A DNA stretch of 10,558 nucleotides, from positions 1 to 10,558 of the forward strand of contig JAKJJQ010000075.1 of NCBI GenBank assembly GCA_021713415.1. The letters are read 5' to 3'. Below are positions 1 to 5,505 of the stretch, piece by piece. Below the pieces are notes generated by a model. That model was given only the letters and a program-made list of their open reading frames with translations. It searched no databases and was not told where the DNA came from. The position numbers and the translations under genes were made by a program. Numbering within the stretch: the first letter of the stretch is position 1; every line of letters begins with the position of its first letter. The stretch is from M0027 sp021713415. Lineage in GTDB: Bacteria; Pseudomonadota; Gammaproteobacteria; Francisellales; Francisellaceae.

Positions 1-132
1 ACCTATCTCTTCGCAGATTGCCTTTAAACGGCACTCTACTTTTGAGATCAGCAAGGCCTTCCTGTATTTCACAGGAAAAACTATGTGGTAATGAGTGCTA
101 TAGGCACAATGAAATGATCTTACTAGCGACAT
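1..132 (-). CDS. tnpA: IS200/IS605 family transposase TnpA, N-terminal fragment (runs off window)
   Basis: Forty-four in-frame codons from an ATG at 130-132 to the left edge, without a stop. The peptide begins MSLVRSFHCAYSTHYHIVFP and continues VKYRKALL. The YHIVF-P-KYRK block is the conserved first beta strand of the Y1 HUH transposases, which cut and rejoin single-stranded DNA with one catalytic tyrosine. The HUH pair and the tyrosine would lie beyond the window, so intactness cannot be judged. There is no convincing Shine-Dalgarno sequence before the ATG, as is common for the weakly translated IS200 transposases. Family assignment is firm; the subgroup is not, nor whether a tnpB/IscB partner follows. 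Confidence 0.8.
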   Translation of the reverse strand, partial: MSLVRSFHCAYSTHYHIVFPVKYRKALLISKVECRLKAICEEIG

Positions 133-148
133 TTTTTTAGTTTAACAT

Positions 149-167
149 GAAAACCTCTTCGGTTTTC
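149..167 (-). repeat. Hairpin upstream of tnpA (7-bp stem, 5-nt loop)
   Basis: GAAAACC at 149-155 and GGTTTTC at 161-167 are perfectly complementary around a 5-nt loop, 17 bases before the tnpA start codon. In IS200, stem-loops in the tnpA leader terminate impinging transcription and hide the ribosome binding site. The position fits such a role. The equivalence is inferred from position, because the sequence itself is not one I recognise. Confidence 0.5.
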
Positions 168-248
168 AAACTTTCCCGTTTAATGTACCGCGTGGCAAGC
201 CACGGGGTAATTGCTCAAATAAACAAATGATTTTAATGAGAGCATTTT

Positions 249-710
249 GTGATAGAAAGTATAAGTGACATACTCACAACATATAAGGATATGATCATCG
301 TATTAGTTTCCATCTTTAGTGGCGGTATTATAACTTATTTCTCATCTTATAAATTAGAAAAAAGAAAACAAAAATACCAAGCTTTTACCGAGTTCTATTT
401 TTTCCTGCTAAAATTCCTCAGACAGCATGAAGTTTATGAAATTAGAGAGGAAATCAACCATAATATGGATCTTGAAAGCCCTAATTATCCACCCCCAGAT
501 TATGGAAGAATTTACGTAAATGAAAGTGATATAACAGAGTTCGAAAAGAATATTAGCAAAGCATGGCCATTTTTAAATAAAGAGTATCTCAAACTAATAA
601 AAGAGATACATAAGGAATGGATTTCAGAATTATCTGATGGTAACATTGAGATTTATAATACAAATCTTAAAAAGTTAAAAAACTATTTGCACCGTAAGTT
701 ACATTTCTAA
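249..710 (+). CDS. Single-pass membrane protein of unknown function
   Basis: A 153-aa protein of no family I recognise. An in-frame TGA at 237-239 leaves GTG at 249 as the first possible start, preceded by GAGAG at a spacing of about 6. The next start would be ATG at 291, which would trim the region before the membrane helix. Residues about 16-34 (MIIVLVSIFSGGIITYFSS) form one transmembrane helix, followed by the basic stretch KLEKRKQK. This suggests an N-out, C-in protein with a cytoplasmic domain of about 110 residues rich in charged helix; PNYPPPDYG at about 78-86 is a loop. It lies between the IS end and the spanin genes, opposite to the phage operon, and its stop codon directly abuts the lipoprotein's stop. 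Placement and orientation fit a lysogenic conversion or exclusion gene, but that is only contextual. Confidence 0.7.
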   Translation: MIESISDILTTYKDMIIVLVSIFSGGIITYFSSYKLEKRKQKYQAFTEFYFFLLKFLRQHEVYEIREEINHNMDLESPNYPPPDYGRIYVNESDITEFEKNISKAWPFLNKEYLKLIKEIHKEWISELSDGNIEIYNTNLKKLKNYLHRKLHF

Positions 711-959
711 TCAATCATGCCATTTCTTCTCTAAATTCATTAAACTTTCTTTATCCTGATTTGCTAAATATAAAGCTTCACTCGTTTTTAAATAGCAAGT
801 TGCGAGTTTTAACTCTGTCTGTATTTCACTACAACCATGTACGATTCTTGGGCTTGTTAATGATGGTGGGATATGACCTGAAACTTGAGCTGTTGGCATA
901 AACCAACCACAGCCACTAAGTAAACTAACTATAAAAATAACTCCTCCCCACTTAACCAC
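711..959 (-). CDS. o-spanin: Rz1/LysC-like outer-membrane lipoprotein
   Basis: Probable outer-membrane subunit of a two-component spanin, which fuses inner and outer membranes in the last step of phage lysis. Starting at GTG 957-959, the 82-aa precursor opens with a lysine, a hydrophobic stretch (GGVIFIVSLLSGC) and a lipobox LSGC, giving lipidation at Cys17 and a mature protein of about 66 aa. The mature part has prolines near its start (MPTAQVSGHIPPSLTSP) and two further cysteines. CAGGG at 969-973 is a well-spaced Shine-Dalgarno sequence, and the start overlaps the previous stop as TAGTG. The reading frame is open back to an ATG at 1040, but that start would place 27 residues before the signal peptide, so I reject it. 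The role rests on the lipobox, the size and the pairing with the upstream membrane gene. Confidence 0.8.
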   Translation of the reverse strand: MVKWGGVIFIVSLLSGCGWFMPTAQVSGHIPPSLTSPRIVHGCSEIQTELKLATCYLKTSEALYLANQDKESLMNLEKKWHD

Positions 960-1282
960 TACACAATACCCTGTGGTTTTAAACCATCTGGTGGTGTTTT
1001 TAATAAGGTTTGTATTTCTGGATGATAACTTTGTATCCACTGTGTGCGATCTTTTTCATTTAGACCACTAATATGACTTGTTAATGCATCTAGCTGATTG
1101 CTATAAGCTCGATTAACTTCAATCTGCTGTTGCTGATTTTTAACAATCACTTGATTTGCATCCATCCACATTGCATTCATCTTGTTTAATTTACGGTTTA
1201 AATGAATAACACCAAAGACAACAATTAAAACCAAAATAAACCCTGATAAGTTTGATATCGCACCTTTAACTATTGTTAACAT
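959..1282 (-). CDS. i-spanin: Rz/LysB-like inner-membrane protein
   Basis: Probable inner-membrane partner of the downstream lipoprotein. The 107-aa product has one N-terminal transmembrane helix (about residues 9-28, with the core SGFILVLIVVFGVIHL). A periplasmic helical region rich in N and Q follows (MDANQVIVKNQQQQIEVNRAY, about 37-57), as expected for the coiled coil of an i-spanin. I chose ATG at 1280-1282 because GAGG at 1289-1292 sits 6 bases upstream. ATG at 1285 or 1294 would add one or four residues, and the latter has no ribosome binding site. The start lies inside the 3' end of the preceding gene, and the stop overlaps the lipoprotein start. Holin and endolysin, normally near spanins, are not in this window. 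Confidence 0.8.
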   Translation of the reverse strand: MLTIVKGAISNLSGFILVLIVVFGVIHLNRKLNKMNAMWMDANQVIVKNQQQQIEVNRAYSNQLDALTSHISGLNEKDRTQWIQSYHPEIQTLLKTPPDGLKPQGIV

Positions 1283-1697
1283 CATCAGCCTCATTATTTA
1301 CTACAGGTGTTATATCATTGTAATAATCACTCAAATGATTTGATGTTTTTGTATATCGTTCTTTTAAGCCATTAAATATACCTTCCTCTGATTTAAACTT
1401 GCGTTTAACATCAATTGGAAAAATAAGTGATTTATCTTTTAGGCTTTCAGATAATAAACCTAGTGTATTTAATACATCTGTATCTAACCTTGAAATAATG
1501 GCTTGTATATGATCTTCTGCCGTTTCAGATTTCATAGATTCAATTAACTGAATCAGTAAATAAGTAATTATCTGTAATAAATCAGAGTCAATACTAAATA
1601 AACTTTCCGCATCTCCAACTGAATGATGTATTGCATCTCTTAGTTCATCTCGTTTAGCTAATTTTGATTTAATTAAACTTTGCTCATCTAACATCAT
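1266..1697 (-). CDS. Phage protein of unknown function between fibre and spanin genes
   Basis: A 143-aa protein I do not recognise. It is soluble (no signal peptide or membrane helix), largely helical and acidic at its C-terminus (NNEADDVNNS). Its N-terminus (LIKSKLAKRDELRDAIHHS) looks like an amphipathic helix. Two tandem ATGs at 1697 and 1694 follow AGGGGG, a strong Shine-Dalgarno sequence. It begins 7 bases after the stop of the fibre-like gene and its 3' end overlaps the i-spanin start, so it belongs to the late operon. Small genes in this position may be fibre chaperones or assembly factors, or lysis accessory proteins. Nothing in the sequence separates these options. Confidence 0.75.
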   Translation of the reverse strand: MMLDEQSLIKSKLAKRDELRDAIHHSVGDAESLFSIDSDLLQIITYLLIQLIESMKSETAEDHIQAIISRLDTDVLNTLGLLSESLKDKSLIFPIDVKRKFKSEEGIFNGLKERYTKTSNHLSDYYNDITPVVNNEADDVNNS

Positions 1698-1704
1698 TAA
1701 CCCC

Positions 1705-2424
1705 CTAATCTAAAATACTTTGTAAATATGGAAAATAACCCCATCTGGGTTTACTTCTAATAATTGGAAAACGCCCAGCAAGTGTGCCTAACAAACAAAA
1801 ATGAACCTCACCTGTTTCTGTTTCAGCATAGGGGTGTGGTGTTGCATAAGATGTGCTTGTTAAAAGATTAGTTGCGCCACATAATCCCCACTCATTGGTA
1901 ATACCTTCAAAATAACTCCCTCGTAAAGTACCTTGAACTAATTTGGCATAACTACCGTGAGTGACATATGTATGGTAGTTAATCGACTGTAAGAACAGTC
2001 GACTATTCTCTTTTGGTAATTTTTTAGTCCAGACCATTTTAATAATGTTAAACTCAGGTAATGTATGTGTAATACCTTCTTTGCCCATTGCTGATAGAAT
2101 TGCTTGCTCTTCCGCATCTCGATCTTCCCAAACAATACCAGTTCTAATTGTTCTAATTACTTCAAATGTAATATCACAGTCAGCAACAATACTAAAATAG
2201 TCAAGTATCCCTTCTGTAACCGTACCGATTTGATTACGTGACAGCCTAAAGTGTGGTGGCCATCCATCCTCTTGATATCGAGCTAATTCAGCATTATATG
2301 ATGCTAATAACTGTGATTTATATAACTCTAATTCATTAAGCTTATCTTCAATGCGCTGGCATTCTGTTGATACCGCAGTATTTAAATCAGTTGTTGCTTT
2401 TAGCACATCATCTATTGTTGCCAC
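1705..2424 (-). CDS. Probable tail fibre or receptor-binding protein
   Basis: A 239-aa protein directly after the gpH-type fibre N-terminus. GTG at 2422-2424 is the start, with AAAAGGGGG just upstream. Residues about 5-50 have heptad-like spacing (VLKATTDLNTAVSTECQRIE, then KLNELELYKSQLL), suggesting a trimeric coiled coil of the type that opens short fibre proteins. The rest is beta-rich and aromatic (NYHTYVTHGSYAKLV, SKPRWGYFPYLQ) with no enzymatic motif I recognise. Since the upstream gpH homologue is only 164 aa and lacks a distal domain, this gene is the best candidate for the part that contacts the host surface. That is inference from position and composition; a baseplate or chaperone role is not excluded. 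A perfect 8-bp hairpin lies inside it at 1983-2002. Confidence 0.55.
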   Translation of the reverse strand: MATIDDVLKATTDLNTAVSTECQRIEDKLNELELYKSQLLASYNAELARYQEDGWPPHFRLSRNQIGTVTEGILDYFSIVADCDITFEVIRTIRTGIVWEDRDAEEQAILSAMGKEGITHTLPEFNIIKMVWTKKLPKENSRLFLQSINYHTYVTHGSYAKLVQGTLRGSYFEGITNEWGLCGATNLLTSTSYATPHPYAETETGEVHFCLLGTLAGRFPIIRSKPRWGYFPYLQSILD

Positions 2425-2437
2425 TTATAACCCCCTT

Positions 2438-2932
2438 TTAACTTTCATACTTTTCTTTTGCATAATCCCAAGCAAGTTGTGAATGATCTTTCATTAAACA
2501 AATTAAACTTTCTGCTAATTGATAATAGTTAGCAACCGTTGAACAAGCTTGACTATTAAATTCAATATTAATTTGATCAGCGTTATCTATTTGTAATGTG
2601 ATGGTATAGTTACTAACACTCGGTGATAAATCATCATCAGATTTATATATTTCTGGAATATTACCATAAGCAATCACACGTTCTTGATCATCTAACAAAG
2701 CAATTGAGCGTAGCCAAAAACCACTGGCACTTTCAGGCACAACACAAGTAAAAATAAGCTCATTTGTTCTAACTTCAATCTTATTGATTAGCCCTGTATA
2801 AACAACCGAATTTAGATTAACATCATCAGTAACATTGCTAATTTTAAATGCATCAAACTTTATTTTACCTTTATCTAATATGGCTTGTGTTAATAGCGCT
2901 TTGCCAATATCCGTTACTTTAATCTCATACAT
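2438..2932 (-). CDS. gpH-like tail fibre N-terminal domain protein (short form)
   Basis: A 164-aa protein matching the baseplate-attachment domain of P2 gpH-type tail fibres (DUF3751/phage tail-collar fibre). It has the N-terminal pattern ITDxGKALLTQA-like (here KVTDIGKALLTQAIL), and the block VVPESASGFWLRSIALLDD followed by VIAYGNIPEIYK corresponds to the GFWxRExGLYDD...A.AN..ESYK block of gpH. P2 gpH is several times longer, with a shaft and a distal tip. Here the protein stops just after the attachment domain (ends DYAKEKYES), leaving distal functions to other genes. It begins with a TAATG overlap with gpI and AGGGGAG upstream. No broken continuation of the frame was seen in the 13 bases before the next gene, so it appears to be a naturally short protein. 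Confidence 0.85.
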   Translation of the reverse strand: MYEIKVTDIGKALLTQAILDKGKIKFDAFKISNVTDDVNLNSVVYTGLINKIEVRTNELIFTCVVPESASGFWLRSIALLDDQERVIAYGNIPEIYKSDDDLSPSVSNYTITLQIDNADQINIEFNSQACSTVANYYQLAESLICLMKDHSQLAWDYAKEKYES

Positions 2933-3459
2933 TAAGCAACTCCCCTTAAACTATACTCATGAACTAAAGCAACAAAGCCACCTGCTTTAACTTTGCTATC
3001 CGTATCATTAGCTAGATTAAAAATATAGCTACTCTGTACATTTTTATTGGTATCAATTAAATGTTTGATTGCCTTTAAGTCAGAGTTAATTTGCTTATTC
3101 TTATCTACAACCACATCTAAAGTAAATGTATGTGGCACACCACCATATTCATACCATTCACGTAATGATAACTGATAATCTATAGTTTCCAATGCACGCT
3201 TTAGCGCGCCTAATGTGCCTTTTCTTCTGTGTATATCAATTGAACTTTTGATCATGGCACGTTTTTGTTCATTCGTTGCCTTGTTATAAGCTCTAAAATC
3301 AACTGATAAAAAACTTGCAAGATAGGGTAGAAATTCGTCAGGACAACAATCAGCATTCCATAATTTCTGTATCAGTAAGTCTTTAGAATTTAATACGGCT
3401 TCAAATGCACCAACAATGGCTTTTTCTAACTCAGTTGAATTTGGTGGCAATAAATTCAT
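2932..3459 (-). CDS. I: Baseplate wedge protein gpI (P2 tail protein I family)
   Basis: A 175-aa baseplate wedge protein, the same length as P2 gpI, which links the gpJ wedge to the tail fibre at the baseplate edge. Family features visible are the opening LLPPNSTELEKAI, the block CPDEFLPYLASFLSVD at about 41-56, and the stretch KSSIDIHRRKGTLGALKRAL near the middle. The last is the signature of the Tail_P2_I family. The start overlaps the gpJ stop as ATGA, with GGAGG upstream, and the stop overlaps the fibre gene start. The gene order W-J-I-H is the P2 order. It appears intact and full-length. Confidence 0.94.
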   Translation of the reverse strand: MNLLPPNSTELEKAIVGAFEAVLNSKDLLIQKLWNADCCPDEFLPYLASFLSVDFRAYNKATNEQKRAMIKSSIDIHRRKGTLGALKRALETIDYQLSLREWYEYGGVPHTFTLDVVVDKNKQINSDLKAIKHLIDTNKNVQSSYIFNLANDTDSKVKAGGFVALVHEYSLRGVA

Positions 3460-4304
3460 TCGCTTGCCTCCACAATATTAATATTTGTGCAGTAAGGCGC
3501 TTGATGTTGGCCTGCTTTGATATTTGCTTTTGGCTCATTTAACTCTTCAACAACTGATACCCCCTCCATATTTAATCTTGCATAGATTTCTGATAAGGCA
3601 ATTTCAGCACCGATTTTATGTTTAAATGATACAAGCTCATTAATTGAGTTAGTCATATGCATTTTAACGGTTTCAATATCAGCTGACTGATCAAATTTAA
3701 CCATTGCATCAATCTGATAATTTAAGGCTTCAACACTATTTACAATGACTTCAGCACCCAGTGGTTTTCGATCTTCATGATTTAAATAAGCTGTTACAAT
3801 ATCTATTAACTCACTATCGGCTTCACCATTGTCAGAAACATTTGATTGAATGGTGACAAAGGCTTTAGCTGGCTTATCTTTTTCATCATAAGCTTTAACA
3901 TCTGCAACACGACTATCAGCTTCTAAGCTTAAGGCTTCATAAGCCTGTGCAGCACCAGCACTACTTGCTTTTTCTAATGCCGTTAAAATACGAATTCGAT
4001 AACGTTCATCATCTTCACTGTCTGCACGTACAACTGCTAATAATGCACCTAGGTTGTCTAAATCTTTATTTTGCGCAAATGAAATCAATATCGCTTTAAT
4101 TTGATCATTACGTTCTTGATCTTTTAATGTTAGTAAATAAGCACAGGCTTCAAATATTTTAATGACTGGGTCTGACTCAAGATAGGCATCATACTCTGGC
4201 ATATGTTCTTTAAACTTATCAATCAGCGCATTAAAGTTGGCATCATAATCTACTGATTTGATTGAATCTGATAGTGGTAGTTTTGCTAAATCAAATACAC
4301 TCAT
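3456..4304 (-). CDS. J: Baseplate wedge protein gpJ (Baseplate_J family)
   Basis: A 282-aa homologue of P2 gpJ/Mu gp47, the central wedge component that drives baseplate expansion and sheath contraction. The N-terminus FDLAKLPLSDSIKSVDYDAN and the segment SDPVIKIFEACAYLLTLKDQ (about 45-64) are typical of the family. So is the central DDERYRIRILTALEKASSAGAA segment (about 97-118), which corresponds to the conserved D-x-RxR-x3-A-x5-AGPxxAY region. Length is slightly below P2 gpJ (about 300). Start ATG at 4302-4304 overlaps the gpW stop (ATGA), with GAGGGG 7 bases upstream, so translation is coupled to gpW. No frameshift or missing region is apparent. Confidence 0.95.
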   Translation of the reverse strand: MSVFDLAKLPLSDSIKSVDYDANFNALIDKFKEHMPEYDAYLESDPVIKIFEACAYLLTLKDQERNDQIKAILISFAQNKDLDNLGALLAVVRADSEDDERYRIRILTALEKASSAGAAQAYEALSLEADSRVADVKAYDEKDKPAKAFVTIQSNVSDNGEADSELIDIVTAYLNHEDRKPLGAEVIVNSVEALNYQIDAMVKFDQSADIETVKMHMTNSINELVSFKHKIGAEIALSEIYARLNMEGVSVVEELNEPKANIKAGQHQAPYCTNINIVEASE

Positions 4305-4636
4305 AACACTACCCCTCGTAATTGACTTGCTTTGCCATCTGGACGATAAGTGAAATCAACATCGATGTTTAAACGACCATTGTCATTTATAGATGGTAAT
4401 ATTCGAGTTAATCTAGCTCTTGTCTCCCACTCATCAATTGATTTAGCTGATTCAAGAATAATCTGTATGACTGTTTCATTATTCATAGGCCGATCGATAT
4501 ATTCAAATAATCGACTACCATAGGTGCGTAACTGAACACGTGAACCAATGGGTGTTGTTAATATATCTTCAATTGATTGTTTAACATGATCAATGTCATC
4601 TAAAACTCGACCATTAAAACGATCTATGCCCTTCAT
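4301..4636 (-). CDS. W: Baseplate protein gpW (GPW/gp25 family)
   Basis: A 111-aa member of the GPW/gp25 family, the small baseplate protein that binds the first sheath ring and helps nucleate the sheath. Family landmarks are the opening GIDRFNGRVLDDIDHVKQSI, the block ILTTPIGSRVQLRTYGSRLFEYID (about 27-50) with its G-S/T-R-V/x and YGS motifs, and the later ARLTRILP and FTYRP elements. P2 gpW is about the same length. The ATG at 4634-4636 has AGGTAAC upstream. In P2 the preceding gene is V, immediately adjacent; here V ends 2.2 kb away because other genes intervene, so gpW starts an operon segment that must be reached by long transcripts or a promoter in 4637-4727. Confidence 0.95.
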   Translation of the reverse strand: MKGIDRFNGRVLDDIDHVKQSIEDILTTPIGSRVQLRTYGSRLFEYIDRPMNNETVIQIILESAKSIDEWETRARLTRILPSINDNGRLNIDVDFTYRPDGKASQLRGVVL

Positions 4637-4721
4637 GAATGTTACCTAATTTGCCTTTATATGCATATACTAAGACAAAAAAGATAGAGAGTTTGGGTAA
4701 GATATAAGCTTTAGCCAAGAA

Positions 4722-4736
4722 ATGTTATCATAACAT
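4722..4736. repeat. 15-bp palindrome (7-bp arms) at the end of the 150-aa gene
   Basis: ATGTTATCATAACAT is a perfect palindrome around a central C. It includes the TGA stop of the 150-aa gene and lies about 85 bases before the gpW start. The one-base loop and lack of a T tract make it a poor terminator. A dimeric repressor operator is possible. Confidence 0.4.
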
Positions 4737-5180
4737 ATCATTGTCTATAGAATTGAAAACCTGAGCATTATTTTTATCTGTATTTAAGAGAGGAGTTTCT
4801 GGTCTCATATCTTGTATATTATTTGCCAAAGGCCCACCTTGAATTAGTAGACTTTTTAATTTTCGAGATGAAAGTTCACTTTCACCTACTTCATTTATAA
4901 GCCCAGACAAACCTGCAGAATTTACTAGTTTACGAAAGTTATCAATATTAAATAACTTAAAGTCAATAAGTCTATTGGCTGCATCAATAACACTATCATC
5001 ACATTTTCTAACAACCTCATTCCAAAAGCCAGGTATTAAAAAACCTTCACCTTCTAAAGCATATGCCAAATGAAAATGCTTAGAAAATAAAAAACCTGGC
5101 TCTTTGGCTCTTTCATCTATCTCTTTTAATTTATTGTACGTATTTGTAAATTTAGTTTTCGTTGATTTATTTCCAAACAT
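4728..5180 (-). CDS. Cargo-island protein of unknown function (150 aa)
   Basis: I do not recognise this protein. It is soluble, without signal peptide or membrane helix. The N-terminus is basic (FGNKSTKTKFTNTYNKLKEI), the middle hydrophobic and possibly globular (FLIPGFWNEVVRKCDDSVID, about 47-66, then ANRLIDFKLFNIDNFRKLVN), and the last 35 residues are polar and probably disordered (MRPETPLLNTDKNNAQ). ATG at 5178-5180 has GAGGG 9 bases upstream, good evidence that it is a real gene. It is co-directional with the phage operon but separated from gpW by 91 bases. It is divergent from the secreted nuclease across the AT-rich region 5181-5505. A role as regulator of the divergent nuclease, or as a cytoplasmic defence or conversion protein, is possible but unsupported by any motif. 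Confidence 0.7.
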   Translation of the reverse strand: MFGNKSTKTKFTNTYNKLKEIDERAKEPGFLFSKHFHLAYALEGEGFLIPGFWNEVVRKCDDSVIDAANRLIDFKLFNIDNFRKLVNSAGLSGLINEVGESELSSRKLKSLLIQGGPLANNIQDMRPETPLLNTDKNNAQVFNSIDNDML

Positions 5181-5360
5181 TTACTACAACCCTCATATAT
5201 TAATCTTAAATTAAACCATCACTTAAATGATAAAAAACTATATTGATAAAATAACCTATCAAAATTACGAGTAATTAATTTCTCATATTAAAAGACTAAA
5301 AATAATTCTTAATTTTAAATATATTACTATTTCAATAACTTAAAAATAAATATAGTATAG

Positions 5361-5419
5361 TCCCAAGCAGATATGAAATTAACTCGATGAAAATGCCACG
5401 GGATGGAACCATATCTGCT
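5361..5419. repeat. Perfect 10-bp inverted repeat with possible pseudoknot
   Basis: AGCAGATATG at 5366-5375 and CATATCTGCT at 5410-5419 are exact reverse complements around a 34-base loop. TCCC (5361-5364), just outside the stem, is complementary to GGGA (5400-5403) in the loop, so an H-type pseudoknot could form in RNA from the plus strand. A small CCA/TGG stem is also possible at 5396-5406. The loop carries GCCACGGG, the same 8-mer present at the IS200-like end (199-206). It could be a structured leader of the nuclease transcript, a protein operator, or the relic of an IS200/IS605-related end. The repeat is certain; its function is unknown. Confidence 0.6.
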
Positions 5420-5447
5420 AACCTCTTTATTTCTATCTAAATTAACC

Positions 5448-5475
5448 TTTATATTTACTGCTGTTGATATATGAT
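5448..5475 (+). promoter_or_regulatory. Candidate promoter of the nuclease gene
   Basis: TTTATA (5448-5453) and TATGAT (5470-5475) are separated by 16 bases. The -10 matches the sigma-70 consensus at five of six positions and the -35 at four. Transcription would start near 5482, about 25 bases before the nuclease start codon and downstream of the inverted repeat at 5361-5419. An alternative -35, TTGATA at 5464-5469, has no good -10 at the right distance. Confidence 0.35.
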
Positions 5476-5505
5476 ATGCAAAGGATTAATTAACAGGTAT
5501 GTATA

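Larger units (their letters stand above)
1..222 (-). mobile_element. IS200/IS605-type insertion sequence, tnpA-proximal end (partial)
   Basis: One end of an IS200/IS605-family element running off the left edge. It holds the first codons of a Y1 (HUH) transposase and, outside them, two compact palindromes. One is an imperfect hairpin at about 188-207 (CGTGGC/GCCACG core, AA loop); the other is a 7-bp stem at 149-167. Subterminal hairpins instead of terminal inverted repeats are characteristic of this family, whose single-stranded DNA transposition recognises them. The exact outer boundary cannot be fixed from one end; I place it near 222, between the terminal hairpin and the ribosome binding site of the next gene. 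These elements make no target duplication, so none was sought. Confidence 0.75.
5181..5505. other. AT-rich divergent intergenic region of the cargo island
   Basis: A 325-base stretch without a gene, separating the divergent 150-aa and nuclease genes. It is strikingly AT-rich: only 8 of the 60 bases at 5281-5340 are G or C, the kind of tract bound by H-NS-like silencers. It contains a 6-bp inverted repeat TTGATA-8-TATCAA at 5243-5262, a 10-bp inverted repeat with pseudoknot potential at 5361-5419, and a candidate promoter for the nuclease. Reading all frames found no ORF longer than about 15 codons with a start. I did not find a convincing -35/-10 pair for the minus-strand gene. Confidence 0.6.

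Noticed and set aside
711..1040. Longer 109-aa form of the spanin lipoprotein starting at ATG 1040
   Set aside because: Would put 27 polar residues before the lipoprotein signal peptide; the GTG at 959 has a Shine-Dalgarno sequence, gives a normal signal peptide and couples to the i-spanin stop.
1983..2002. Perfect 8-bp hairpin with 4-base loop inside the 239-aa gene
   Set aside because: About one such repeat is expected by chance in 10 kb; it lies mid-gene without a T tract, so neither terminator nor site is supported.
1938..2135. 65-codon open frame on the minus strand inside the 239-aa fibre-like gene
   Set aside because: Fully overlaps a gene with a good ribosome binding site and coding pattern; no ribosome binding site or recognisable product of its own.
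5355..5425. Twister or hammerhead ribozyme in the inverted-repeat region
   Set aside because: Pieces such as CCCAAGC and a CCC/GGG pseudoknot resemble twister, but the order of the conserved elements does not fit any twister permutation, and the hammerhead core is absent.
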